A stretch of DNA of 52,240 nucleotides from an uncultured Prevotellaceae bacterium (GTDB taxonomy: Bacteria > Bacteroidota > Bacteroidia > Bacteroidales > Bacteroidaceae). Position numbers and translations under genes: made by a program. The number at the start of each line of letters is the position of its first letter. Position 1 is the stretch's first letter. Below the pieces are notes generated by a model. That model was not told the DNA's origin, did not search any database, and saw only the letters and a program-made list of their open reading frames with translations. Shown here piece by piece: positions 16,533 to 24,805 of this stretch. Location of the stretch: assembly GCA_900318885.1 (NCBI GenBank), contig ONMN01000016.1:1-52240 (forward strand). The letters run 5' to 3'.

Positions 16533-18104
16533 ATGAAAAGGATATTATTTATACTCATTGCTTGTCACTTATCACTTATCACTTCTTTTGCTCAGACCCA
16601 ATCGTGGGCAAAGAAGGCTGCACAAGGAGTGTTTACGCTGAAAACATTCACCGCCGATGGACAACTGATAGGAAGTTCCAACGGATTCTTCATCAACGAA
16701 CAGGGCGAGGCTATCAGTACGTTCAATCCCTTCAAGAACGCTTACCGCGCCATCATCATCGACGCACAAGGCAAAGAATGGGCCGTAGAAAACATCATCG
16801 GAGCTAACGACATGTATGATGTGGCAAAATTCCAAGTGGCAGTAAAGAAACCCACAGCTCTCACCATTGCCACGACAAGTGCTACGAAAGGAACTACGCT
16901 GTGGCTGTTGCCTTATGCCGCGAAGAAAACTCCTATCTGCGAACAGGGAATGGTGGAAGAGGCAGAACTATTTCAGAACTCATACAGCTACTATACGCTT
17001 AACATGCAGACCAGCGAACAACAGGTAGGATGTCCTATCCTCAACGACGCTGGAGAAGTGTTAGGCATGCTACAGCCTGCCGCTGGCGGACAAAGTGAGA
17101 AGGCTTATGCTGTCAGTGCTGCCTTTGTTGCAGACATGAAAGCCAACGGACTGAGTTTTAACGACGGAACGCTGCGACAGACACATATTGCCAAAGCACT
17201 GCCCGAGAAATATGATGAAGCTATGCTGGCGCTATATATGGCCGCTGGCGCCATGAATAGCGAGGATTATAGCGACTATATCAACCGCTTTATCGGGAAA
17301 TTTCCCAATATGCCGGACGGTTACATCTATCGTGCAAGAGTGGCCGTCAGCAACAACGAGTTTGCCAGTGCCGACGCTGACATGAAGCAGGCCTTGAAGG
17401 TTGCTGACAAAAAGGACGACGTCTACTACCAATATGCGCAGATGATTTACCAGAAGGAGGTGTTGCAGAGCGACCAGCCCTACGAACCTTGGAGTATGGA
17501 TCGTGCGTTAGAGGAGTCTAAAGCAGCATACGCTGCCAATCCTCAGCCCGTCTATCGCCAGCAACAAGCTCAGATACTTTTTGCACAGCAGAAGTACGAT
17601 GAGGCTTGCAATATCTATCTGGAACTAACGAAAAGTGATCTGCAGGCATCAGAGATGTACTATGCTGCCTCGCAGTGCAAACTGCAGCAGGGTGACAAAC
17701 GTGAAGCGATGGTCTTGCTAGATAGTGCTGTCAACCAATTTACGCGCCCATACGTGAAGACTGCAGCACCCTTTCTGAGAGCTCGTGCACAGTTATCCAT
17801 GGAGAACCGCCGTTTCCAGCAGGCCATCAACGACATGAATGACTTGGTGGCATTGGTTCCTACCAACCCTGAGCTATGGGCCGAGAAAGCCAGCTATGAA
17901 TTACGTGTGAACCTTGCTGATCAAGCATTGGAGAGTGCACAGGAGTGTCTGCGTCTCGACCCGGAAGGCAGTGATGGTTACCTGATGTCAGGCATTGCCC
18001 AATGTCTGAAAGGCGACAAGGAACAGGGGCTGAAGAACCTGCAGAAAGCGAAAGAGCTTGGCAACGACCAAGCTCAGACATTTATCGAAAAGTATTCGAA
18101 GTAA
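16533..18104 (+). CDS. Trypsin-like pseudoprotease fused to TPR repeats
   Basis: The product is 523 residues with a signal peptide ending SFAQ. Residues about 30-210 have the outline of a chymotrypsin-fold peptidase (GSSNGFFINEQGEAIST and VGCPILNDAGEVLGM), but the catalytic positions are gone. STFNPFK stands where TNxHV would carry His, and QQVGCP stands where GNSGGP would carry Ser. Only an Asp-containing segment (NDMYDVAKF) survives. Residues about 210-520 are TPR repeats. It is therefore probably a periplasmic binding or scaffold protein rather than a protease. It follows recN by 12 bp and converges on dnaB with only 2 bp between stop codons. Confidence 0.8.
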   Translation: MKRILFILIACHLSLITSFAQTQSWAKKAAQGVFTLKTFTADGQLIGSSNGFFINEQGEAISTFNPFKNAYRAIIIDAQGKEWAVENIIGANDMYDVAKFQVAVKKPTALTIATTSATKGTTLWLLPYAAKKTPICEQGMVEEAELFQNSYSYYTLNMQTSEQQVGCPILNDAGEVLGMLQPAAGGQSEKAYAVSAAFVADMKANGLSFNDGTLRQTHIAKALPEKYDEAMLALYMAAGAMNSEDYSDYINRFIGKFPNMPDGYIYRARVAVSNNEFASADADMKQALKVADKKDDVYYQYAQMIYQKEVLQSDQPYEPWSMDRALEESKAAYAANPQPVYRQQQAQILFAQQKYDEACNIYLELTKSDLQASEMYYAASQCKLQQGDKREAMVLLDSAVNQFTRPYVKTAAPFLRARAQLSMENRRFQQAINDMNDLVALVPTNPELWAEKASYELRVNLADQALESAQECLRLDPEGSDGYLMSGIAQCLKGDKEQGLKNLQKAKELGNDQAQTFIEKYSK

Positions 18105-18106
18105 GA

Positions 18107-19648
18107 CTAGAACGGCACTTCGCCGTCTTGGGAATCAGATCCGAATGGTGACTCACCGCCTGTGGGCTGTTGGTCACCATTTACCTTACTGCCCAAGATT
18201 TCACCGTCAGGATTGCCATTGCCACCCTTACGGCTCAGACGACCATCCTCAGGATTCTCAAAACGTGTAAATTCACCTCGGAACGTCAACAACACGTCAC
18301 CCGTAGCGCCTTTACGATGCTTGGCAATGATAATCTGTGCCATACCATGCAAGTCGCGCCCGTTGTCGTCTTGATAAATATGATAATACTCAGGACGATG
18401 CACAAACAACACCATATCAGCATCCTGCTCGATAGCTCCCGATTCACGCAGGTCAGACAACTGAGGACGCTTTCCTTCCAGTCCTTCACGGCTCTCAACA
18501 CCACGGTTCAACTGCGACAGCGCGAGAATGGGGATATCCAATTCCTTAGCCAGTCCCTTCAGTGAACGGGAGATGGTGCTGACCTCCTCCTGACGCGACG
18601 AGAAACGCATTCCGTTGGCATTCATCAGCTGCAGATAGTCAATCATAATGATTTTCACACCATGCTCACGAACCAGTCGACGGGCCTTGGTACGCAATTC
18701 AAATACGGAAAGTCCGGGGGTGTCGTCAATATAGAGCGGAGCTCCTAACAGCGTGTTCACCTGCTTGTCCAAGCGTTCCCACTCGTCAGGATGCAGTTGA
18801 CCGTTCAGAATCTTCGAGCCCTGAATCTCGCAGGCGTTCGATATGAGACGGTTTACGAGCTGAACGTTCGACATTTCAAGCGAGAAGAAAGCCATCGGCA
18901 CTTGATAGTCGGCAGCAATATTCTTGGCCATCGATAGCGCAAACGACGTCTTACCCATCGCAGGACGTCCGGCAATGATGACAAGGTCGGAGGGCTGCCA
19001 ACCGGAAGTAATGTCGTCCAATTTATGATATCCTGTAGGCACACCCGTCAGACCGTCCTTGTTGGCAGCGGCCTTCTGGATGACCTCTATCGCATTTTTG
19101 ATGACAGGATCAATCTGCGTGTAGTCTTTCTTCATGTTGCGTTGACCCAGCTCGAAAAGAGAACCCTCGGCTTCCTGCATCAAGTCGTCAACATCTATCG
19201 TCTCGTCAAAGGCCTTCGTCTGGATATTGCTCGAGAAGGAGATGAGCTGACGTGCCAAAGACTTTTGGGCGATGATGCGAGCATGGTATTCTATATTTGC
19301 CGACGAGGCCACGCGCGACGACAGCTCCGTCACATAGCCCGGACCGCCAACATCCTCCAAATCGCCTTGCTTGGCCAATTGTTCTGTTACTGTCCACACA
19401 TCGACAGGCAACTCATGCATCGACAGCTCGCGAATAGCTGTATAGATCTTTTGGTTACGCGGTTCATAGAAACTCTCAGGATAAAGCAATTCACAAACGA
19501 CGGCATAGGCGTCCTTGTCAATCATCAGCGCACCTAACACAGCACGCTCTATCTCAGTAGCTTGCGGCTGTACGTGGGCAAAGGTATTATCCACAGGCTG
19601 TTGTTTGCGCCTGCGTGTTCCACTTGCAGTATTGTTCTGTTCTGGCAT
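18107..19648 (-). CDS. dnaB: Replicative DNA helicase
   Basis: DnaB is the hexameric 5'-3' helicase that unwinds the replication fork. The 513-residue product has the N-terminal primase-interacting domain (ERAVLGALMIDKDAY onward, about 30-135), a linker helix and the RecA-like motor. The motor carries Walker A GRPAMGKTSFA, Walker B-type IIMIDYLQLM, and the SRSLKGLAKELDIP and LSQLNRGVESR motifs. The C-terminal tail of about 45 residues is Gly/Ser-rich and acidic. No intein or insertion is seen. A perfect -7 element lies at 19671-19678, within a short inverted repeat. Confidence 0.97.
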   Translation of the reverse strand: MPEQNNTASGTRRRKQQPVDNTFAHVQPQATEIERAVLGALMIDKDAYAVVCELLYPESFYEPRNQKIYTAIRELSMHELPVDVWTVTEQLAKQGDLEDVGGPGYVTELSSRVASSANIEYHARIIAQKSLARQLISFSSNIQTKAFDETIDVDDLMQEAEGSLFELGQRNMKKDYTQIDPVIKNAIEVIQKAAANKDGLTGVPTGYHKLDDITSGWQPSDLVIIAGRPAMGKTSFALSMAKNIAADYQVPMAFFSLEMSNVQLVNRLISNACEIQGSKILNGQLHPDEWERLDKQVNTLLGAPLYIDDTPGLSVFELRTKARRLVREHGVKIIMIDYLQLMNANGMRFSSRQEEVSTISRSLKGLAKELDIPILALSQLNRGVESREGLEGKRPQLSDLRESGAIEQDADMVLFVHRPEYYHIYQDDNGRDLHGMAQIIIAKHRKGATGDVLLTFRGEFTRFENPEDGRLSRKGGNGNPDGEILGSKVNGDQQPTGGESPFGSDSQDGEVPF

Positions 19649-19680
19649 CGTATCTTTGATTTAGGGATTGCAAAGATACG
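19649..19680. promoter_or_regulatory. dnaB promoter -7 within a 10-bp inverted repeat
   Basis: CAAAGATA at 19671-19678 is TATCTTTG on the minus strand, a perfect -7 element for dnaB, 22 bp before its start. The mirror copy TATCTTTG lies at 19651-19658. Together, CGTATCTTTG (19649-19658) and CAAAGATACG (19671-19680) make a perfect 10-bp inverted repeat with a 12-nt loop. Confidence 0.6.
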
Positions 19681-19705
19681 AATAAGCGAGCAAAAAACCA
19701 AAAAA

Positions 19706-20497
19706 TTATTGGAGATTTTTTGTAGAAAGAAGTTGGTTGATTGTCATTTCCTTATGCTTACGCATCAAACGCTCAGTAGAGTCAACATGTTCGTTTTGGA
19801 AAACATCACGCTTCATCACCTGATTCACAACCCACTGAATCTTTCCCATATGCAGATTGCGGCTATGCTGGACAAATTCTTCGTCATCAGGCAGTGGATA
19901 GAGACTGAGTATATAGAACGACAGACAGTCGGGTACTATCATCTTGCGCACCATCATGCGACGCTGGTCCTCCGTATAGTTCTCCAAATAGAAAGGATAG
20001 TCGGAACCTAGATATTTGTCAAGACTGATGCCCAACGAATGGTCGCCCACAACGACACTCTGGTCAAACGAACCAACTTGTGTGTAAATATGGGGAAACT
20101 CAATGCCTGGAAGTTCCTCTTTCAACCGATTGAAAGCCTCCGTCAATTCATCATTTATGTCGTCTATTTCCTCATATTGTTTCTGAACATCAACAAGCAA
20201 TGTCTGCAACGTGGAATCCTGAAAGAAGTGCAGGAACTTGGTATTGATGTCCGGATCGTCCACCTTTCCAATGAGCAACATATCCTCAATGAGCATCCGC
20301 GTCTGTTTCGGATAAGCGGTAGTCATTTGCTGAAGGGCTGCCAAATCACCAGTGGACAGATACTGGCTCTCAACACGGTCGTAACGGTCAATGACGATTG
20401 CATCGTCTGCGACATCAGCAGTATTAGGCTTCAGCTGCCACTCGCAACCGACACAAAACACCAATATACTAAACAATATGCCGTAGACCTTTTTCAC
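19706..20497 (-). CDS. gldB: GldB-like gliding-motility lipoprotein
   Basis: The product is 263 residues from a GTG start (VKKVYGILF). An ATG 63 bp upstream lies before the -7 element at 20530-20537, so it is outside the transcript. The signal ends FCVGCEW, with a likely lipidated Cys. The core matches GldB-type proteins: IVIDRYDRVESQYL, FPHIYTQVGSFDQSVV, and HSLGISLDKYLGSDYPFY. GldB is essential for gliding in Flavobacterium; homologues persist in non-gliding Bacteroidales, where the role is unclear. The gene lies just upstream of dnaB on the same strand, but dnaB has its own promoter. The lipobox is weak. Confidence 0.8.
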   Translation of the reverse strand: MKKVYGILFSILVFCVGCEWQLKPNTADVADDAIVIDRYDRVESQYLSTGDLAALQQMTTAYPKQTRMLIEDMLLIGKVDDPDINTKFLHFFQDSTLQTLLVDVQKQYEEIDDINDELTEAFNRLKEELPGIEFPHIYTQVGSFDQSVVVGDHSLGISLDKYLGSDYPFYLENYTEDQRRMMVRKMIVPDCLSFYILSLYPLPDDEEFVQHSRNLHMGKIQWVVNQVMKRDVFQNEHVDSTERLMRKHKEMTINQLLSTKNLQ

Positions 20498-20529
20498 TAT
20501 GAACGTTATACAAATGTTAAAATCCGATG

Positions 20530-20537
20530 CAAAATTA
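20530..20537 (-). promoter_or_regulatory. Promoter -7 element for the GldB-like gene
   Basis: The minus strand reads TAATTTTG, matching TAnnTTTG. It lies 33 bp before the GTG at 20497 and downstream of the ATG at 20560, which sets the start of the gene. Confidence 0.6.
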
Positions 20538-20655
20538 CTAAAAAATATTTTAAAATCCAAATTTTAACCTAAAAAAATTAAAAAAAAGTGCATAAAAGTA
20601 CTTGAATTGGTTTATTTATGTGAAATTTGCAGTGAACAAACTATCAAATTTGAAC

Positions 20656-21918
20656 ATGAATAAAAACATCTTTCTACTCCTGCTGGCGTGTTGTCCTTTG
20701 ACCGTTTTTGCCAGCCACACCATCACCGTCAGCGTCACAAATCCGATGAACATCGCGCGCGCGGACGTACCTATTATTATTAGTCTCACGTCCTATGGCA
20801 CCGTCCGCTCGGCAGTGGTCACCCAGAACGGACAGGAGATTCCCTGCCAACTGGACGACCTCGACAAAAACGACACCTTCGACGAGCTTTGCTTTCTGGT
20901 TGACCTCGACAAGAAGGAAAAGAAGGAATACACCGTCACTTTGCTCGACGAAGGCGAGCCACGTCCCTACCCTGCCCGGGTCTATGCCGAGATGGTGTTG
21001 GCCAATACCAAGGACAAGACGCTGAAGAAAAACCAGCAGAACAACTATATCGAGAGTCTCACGGCTCGTGGCGACGCTGCCTACACCTATAACGTGCAAC
21101 ACCACCACGGTGTCGACTTCGAGAGCGAACTGAACGGCATCCGTATCTATTTCGACGAACGTCAGACACTGGACCTGTATGGCAAGTTCAAGAAACAACT
21201 CGAACTGAAGGAGACACAGTTCTACACCGATGACGACCAGAAAGCACGCGGCTATGGCGACGACGTGCTATGGGTGGGACAGACATTTGGTCTGGGGGCC
21301 TTCCGCGGATGGGACGGCCAGCAACCCACTCACATCAAACCTGTCAAGACGCGCACCCAACGCATCATCTCCTATGGTCCATTGCGCACCATCATCGAAG
21401 TCATTGATCAAGGTTGGCAGGCTCCCTCAACCATCAGCCCTCCTCGCAACGCCACACTCTCAAAGAGAGAACCATCAGCCATCAATATGACCCTACGCTA
21501 CATCCAGTATGCAGGTCATAGGGATACCGACGTCGAAGTGATATTCAATAAAGATGTCAGCGACTACCGTTTTTCGACAGGCATCATCAATGTCAAGGGT
21601 TCCGAGGAGTTCAGCGACAAACATGGACTTCGCGCCTGCTGGGGTACAGACTATCCTTCTACCGACACCTTAAAATGGAAGCGCGAGACGGTAGGTCTGG
21701 CCGTATTGGTACCTCAGCAGAACATCGTCAGCGAGGAACCTGCCAACAAGGACAACTACACCTACGTGTTGAAAGTCGAGGGGCGTCAGATGAACTACAA
21801 GGTGACCTACACGTCAGCCAACGAGACGTTCGGCTATCATTCTGCCAAAGAATGGTTTGACCACCTGAAAGTCTGGCGCAAAGAGGCCGAAAACCCCGTT
21901 GTGGTTACAATTCGCTAA
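20656..21918 (+). CDS. DUF4861 family exported protein
   Basis: The product from MNKNIFLLL is 420 residues with a signal peptide ending TVFASH; an ATG 54 bp upstream would spoil the signal peptide. The body matches DUF4861: VTNPMNIARADVPIIISL, FDELCFLVDLDKKEKKEY, GVDFESELNGIRIYFDERQ and SYGPLRTIIEVIDQGW. The family is beta-rich, and in Bacteroidota its genes often accompany those for breaking down uronate-containing polysaccharides. The activity is not established. Its last 14 bp overlap the end of the convergent glycosyltransferase gene. No clean promoter element was found; GAAATTTG near 20621 is one mismatch from consensus. Confidence 0.8.
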   Translation: MNKNIFLLLLACCPLTVFASHTITVSVTNPMNIARADVPIIISLTSYGTVRSAVVTQNGQEIPCQLDDLDKNDTFDELCFLVDLDKKEKKEYTVTLLDEGEPRPYPARVYAEMVLANTKDKTLKKNQQNNYIESLTARGDAAYTYNVQHHHGVDFESELNGIRIYFDERQTLDLYGKFKKQLELKETQFYTDDDQKARGYGDDVLWVGQTFGLGAFRGWDGQQPTHIKPVKTRTQRIISYGPLRTIIEVIDQGWQAPSTISPPRNATLSKREPSAINMTLRYIQYAGHRDTDVEVIFNKDVSDYRFSTGIINVKGSEEFSDKHGLRACWGTDYPSTDTLKWKRETVGLAVLVPQQNIVSEEPANKDNYTYVLKVEGRQMNYKVTYTSANETFGYHSAKEWFDHLKVWRKEAENPVVVTIR

Positions 21919-22921
21919 AGTGTTTGCGTCCTTTCACGTAATACTGCCAGAGCAATGAGAACTGTCGTTGCTCTGGTATATTTTTCTCCTGTCGCGAAGC
22001 CTGTATCTGCCTTCGGTCTTCGGCAAAGTCTTTCTTCCAACGCTTAAAAGCCCGACGCGCCTTGTAGATAGCTTTGAAGTCACCCACATTTCTGTTCACA
22101 ATCAGTGTCTCCCATGCGGCCAGATAATCCAAGAACCACCGCCAGCGCATCACGTAGCCCAGTTCTTCGTCAGGTAGACACTTGTAGAGCATCGTCAGGT
22201 TATTGCGGAAATTGAGGAATGTCTTCATCGGATTCGACTTGGGCAACGTACCACCACCAACGTGGTAGACATACGATTCTGGCAGACAATAGACCTTACG
22301 TCCACGGATGCGCAGTCGCCAACACAGGTCTATCTCCTCGTTGTGAGCAAAGAATCGTCCGTCCAGTCCGCCACAGTCCCAATAGTCCTTCGCGCGAATC
22401 ATCAGTGCGGCACCCGTAGCCCACAATATCTCCGTCGCATAGTCATACTGGCCGTTATCCTCCTCGACGGTATCAAACAATCGTCCGCGACAGAAAGGAT
22501 AGCCGAAACGGTCCAGATATCCCCCACTCGCCCCTGCATACTCAAACATATCCTTATTATATATAGAGAGTAGTTTGGGCTGGCACGCAGCCACCTCCGG
22601 ATGCACGTCCATAAACTCCACAAGCGGTGTAAGCCAATGGTGCGTCACCTCTATGTCTGAGTTCAGCAGCAAATAATACTCGGCCTCCACCTGCGCCAGT
22701 GCCTTGTTGTAACCCTCGGCAAAGCCCCAGTTCTTCTCCAGCACTATTAGTTTGCACTCTGGGAACCTACTTCGCAACAGCTCCAGCGAGTCATCCGTCG
22801 ACGCGTTGTCCGCCACATATACCGTGGCCTCGTCGCGCGAGTAGTTCAGCACCGTAGGCAAATACCGTTCCAGCATCTTTGCCCCGTTCCAGTTCAGTAT
22901 GACGATTGCTACCTTATCCAT
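21905..22921 (-). CDS. Glycosyltransferase family 2 protein
   Basis: The product is 338 residues with a GT-A fold. VAIVILNWNGAKMLERYLP begins the nucleotide-binding domain, VADNASTDDS follows, and the metal-binding NSD lies in YYLLLNSDIEV. The acceptor-side motif is FFAHNEEIDLCWRLRIRG. It resembles the rhamnosyltransferase-like GT2 group that builds cell-surface glycans; donor and acceptor cannot be read from the sequence. There is no membrane helix, so it probably acts on the cytoplasmic face of the inner membrane. It begins 18 bp after mtaB stops and probably shares its transcript. Confidence 0.9.
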   Translation of the reverse strand: MDKVAIVILNWNGAKMLERYLPTVLNYSRDEATVYVADNASTDDSLELLRSRFPECKLIVLEKNWGFAEGYNKALAQVEAEYYLLLNSDIEVTHHWLTPLVEFMDVHPEVAACQPKLLSIYNKDMFEYAGASGGYLDRFGYPFCRGRLFDTVEEDNGQYDYATEILWATGAALMIRAKDYWDCGGLDGRFFAHNEEIDLCWRLRIRGRKVYCLPESYVYHVGGGTLPKSNPMKTFLNFRNNLTMLYKCLPDEELGYVMRWRWFLDYLAAWETLIVNRNVGDFKAIYKARRAFKRWKKDFAEDRRQIQASRQEKNIPEQRQFSLLWQYYVKGRKHFSEL

Positions 22922-22939
22922 TTTAACCCTTTTACCTTT

Positions 22940-24268
22940 TTACTTTTTTACCTTCAACGCTGTACCGTCATGATTAAACTCACCCAGCCTCACTTTGATG
23001 AGCTGGTTGTCGTATTCCTCGCGAGCCTCCGCTGGCGACAGCTCCACACGAATGTAGTTCTTCGTGAATCCATGCATCGTCCTGCCGCGCGTAGCTTTCT
23101 CAAACAACACCTCGGCCTCCTGCCCAATGTGTCGTTCGTAGAAGGCTTGCGTCTTCCGGTCAGACAGTTCCAGCAACCTATGACTACGCTCCTTTTTGTC
23201 TTTCTCGCTCACAACGTATGGGATGCTCAGCGCCGACGTTCCTGGACGCTCGGAATACGGGAATACATGCAGCTGCGTCACGTCGAGACCATTCAGGAAT
23301 TCATACGTCTCCTCAAAACATTCAGGCGTCTCACCCCTACAGCCCACCATCACGTCTACGCCGATAAACGCATCAGGCATCACCTCCTTGATGCGACCGA
23401 TCTTGTCAGCAAACAACTGTCGGTCATAGTGGCGGTGCATCAGCTTCAGCACCGTGTTGCTGCCGCTCTGCAAGGGAATATGATAGTGGGGCATAAACGC
23501 ACGGCTCCGTGCACAGTAGTCTATCAACTCGTCACTCAGCAGGTCAGGCTCCAAACTACTGATACGGTAGCGTTGAACACTCTCCACCGCATCCAATGCC
23601 TTCACCAAGTCTATAAAACGTTCGCCCGTCGTCTTGCCGAAGTCGCCGATATTGACACCCGTCAGCACAATTTCCTTGCCACCCTCGCGTGCAGCCTCCT
23701 CAGCCTGAGCCACCAGCGACGCTATCGTCGGATTCCTCGAAAATCCGCGGGCGTAAGGTATCGTGCAATAGGTGCAGAAGTAGTCACAACCGTCCTGCAC
23801 CTTCAGGAAATATCGCGTCCTATTGCCGCGTGAGCACGACGGCGCAAAGGTCTTGATGTCTTTCGTCTTCACGGTCTTGTATGTCGCGATGGTATCGCGA
23901 CTTACAAAGGCCTCTGACAGAAACTGCACCAAGTCCGCCTTCTCGTTCGAACCCAACACCAGATCCACACCCTCTATCTTGCTCACGCGCTCAGGTTCCA
24001 GCTGGGCATAACAGCCTGTCACCACCACAAACGCTCCGGGATTCTCCCTCACCAATCGGTGAATCGCCTGACGACATTTCTTGTCGGCCACGTCTGTCAC
24101 CGAACAAGTATTAATCAAACAAATATCCGCCTGCTCGTCCTTCTTCGCCGTCACCACCCCCAGCTCGGCCAACAGCTTGCCGAAAGTCGACGTCTCCGAG
24201 AAGTTCAACTTACATCCCAGCGTAAAATATTTTGCCCGTTTGCCCTGAAAGGCAGAAGAATCTATCAT
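22940..24268 (-). CDS. mtaB: tRNA t6A37 methylthiotransferase MtaB
   Basis: MtaB is a radical-SAM enzyme that adds a methylthio group to t6A at position 37 of tRNAs reading ANN codons. The 442-residue product has the N-terminal UPF0004 domain (FTLGCKLNFSETSTFG, LINTCSVTDVADKKCRQ, VVTGCYAQ) supplying three cluster cysteines. The radical-SAM motif CDYFCTYCTIPYARG and a C-terminal TRAM-like domain (about 370-440) follow. TLGCKLN with this spacing separates MtaB from MiaB and RimO. miaA, another A37-modifying enzyme, is encoded at 40635. The promoter element is at 24299-24306. Confidence 0.93.
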   Translation of the reverse strand: MIDSSAFQGKRAKYFTLGCKLNFSETSTFGKLLAELGVVTAKKDEQADICLINTCSVTDVADKKCRQAIHRLVRENPGAFVVVTGCYAQLEPERVSKIEGVDLVLGSNEKADLVQFLSEAFVSRDTIATYKTVKTKDIKTFAPSCSRGNRTRYFLKVQDGCDYFCTYCTIPYARGFSRNPTIASLVAQAEEAAREGGKEIVLTGVNIGDFGKTTGERFIDLVKALDAVESVQRYRISSLEPDLLSDELIDYCARSRAFMPHYHIPLQSGSNTVLKLMHRHYDRQLFADKIGRIKEVMPDAFIGVDVMVGCRGETPECFEETYEFLNGLDVTQLHVFPYSERPGTSALSIPYVVSEKDKKERSHRLLELSDRKTQAFYERHIGQEAEVLFEKATRGRTMHGFTKNYIRVELSPAEAREEYDNQLIKVRLGEFNHDGTALKVKK

Positions 24269-24298
24269 ATATAAATAAGGTACTCTTGTTTACGCCCA

Positions 24299-24306
24299 CA
24301 AAGGTA
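24299..24306 (-). promoter_or_regulatory. Promoter -7 element for mtaB
   Basis: The minus strand reads TACCTTTG, matching TAnnTTTG, 30 bp before the mtaB start codon at 24268. Confidence 0.6.
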
Positions 24307-24309
24307 CAC

Positions 24310-24365
24310 AAAAAAATGCACTTTTTGCCATTTTTTAGCATTTTTTCGGTAAAGGGGCATTTTTA
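24310..24365. other. Phased A/T tracts (likely curved DNA)
   Basis: An A-run at about 24310-24316 is followed by T-runs at about 24322-24326, 24331-24336, 24341-24346 and 24360-24364. The middle ones recur about every 10 bp, the helical repeat. Such phasing bends DNA. It lies in the 267-bp divergent spacer between mtaB and the small lipoprotein gene, which holds no gene. Confidence 0.5.
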
Positions 24366-24475
24366 CACGAATTTTAACATTTCGTAAGTTGTTGATTTAC
24401 AGTCATTTGTAAAAAAGTTACAAAAATACCCTAAAAAAAAACAAAAAAAATGATACGTCGTAACGAAAAAATGCC

Positions 24476-24483
24476 TAACTTTG
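24476..24483 (+). promoter_or_regulatory. Promoter -7 element for the small repeat lipoprotein
   Basis: TAACTTTG matches TAnnTTTG, 52 bp before the ATG at 24536. The region just upstream is A-rich with no clear -33 TTTG. Confidence 0.6.
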
Positions 24484-24535
24484 CAGCGTTTTAATAAACA
24501 AATGATTGTTTTACAGATTTAAAAGCATTAGAAAA

Positions 24536-24715
24536 ATGAAGAAATTAGTATTTATGTTCGTAGCTGTTGCAGCTATCTCTTTCGCTTCTTGTGGTAACAA
24601 GACCGCTCAGGCTGAGGCTGTTGATTCAGATTCAATCGCAGTTGTTGATAGCGCTGACACTGTTGCTGCTGACACTGTAGCTGCTGACACTGTTGCTGCT
24701 GATAGCGTGAAGTAA
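24536..24715 (+). CDS. Small lipoprotein with ADTVA repeats
   Basis: The product is 59 residues. The signal MKKLVFMFVAVAAISFASC carries a good lipobox (FASC), so the mature protein of about 41 residues is probably lipid-anchored. It is acidic and low in complexity: SDSIAVVDSADTVA followed by three ADTVA units and ADSVK. The repeats are 15-bp DNA units (24653-24697). I choose the ATG at 24536 over an in-frame ATG 30 bp upstream because it gives a clean signal peptide. It has its own promoter element and strong terminator, so it is a single, possibly well-expressed gene. The function is unknown; similar short Ala/Asp-rich lipoproteins occur in Bacteroidales. Confidence 0.8.
   Translation: MKKLVFMFVAVAAISFASCGNKTAQAEAVDSDSIAVVDSADTVAADTVAADTVAADSVK
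24653..24697 (+). repeat. Three 15-bp tandem repeats coding ADTVA
   Basis: The unit GCTGACACTGTTGCT is present three times in tandem, with one change (T to A) in the middle copy. A fourth degenerate copy follows (GCTGATAGCGTG). The repeat keeps the reading frame, so unit number could vary by slippage without breaking the gene. Confidence 0.85.
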
Positions 24716-24740
24716 GCAATACCGAACGAAATCAAAAAGC

Positions 24741-24768
24741 AAACCGCCCGATGTGAATCCGGCGGTTT
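24741..24768 (+). terminator. Terminator of the small lipoprotein gene
   Basis: AAACCGCC at 24741-24748 pairs with GGCGGTTT at 24761-24768. The stem continues inward past one mismatch to a GTGA tetraloop, and a T-run follows. It stands 25 bp after the stop codon. Confidence 0.85.
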
Positions 24769-24805
24769 TTTTATGTCCCAATCTTGAGGATATTGCAGTA
24801 GGACT

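Noticed and set aside
20498-20560. Upstream ATG start for the GldB-like gene
   Set aside because: The -7 promoter element lies downstream of that ATG, and the longer form would bury the lipoprotein signal.
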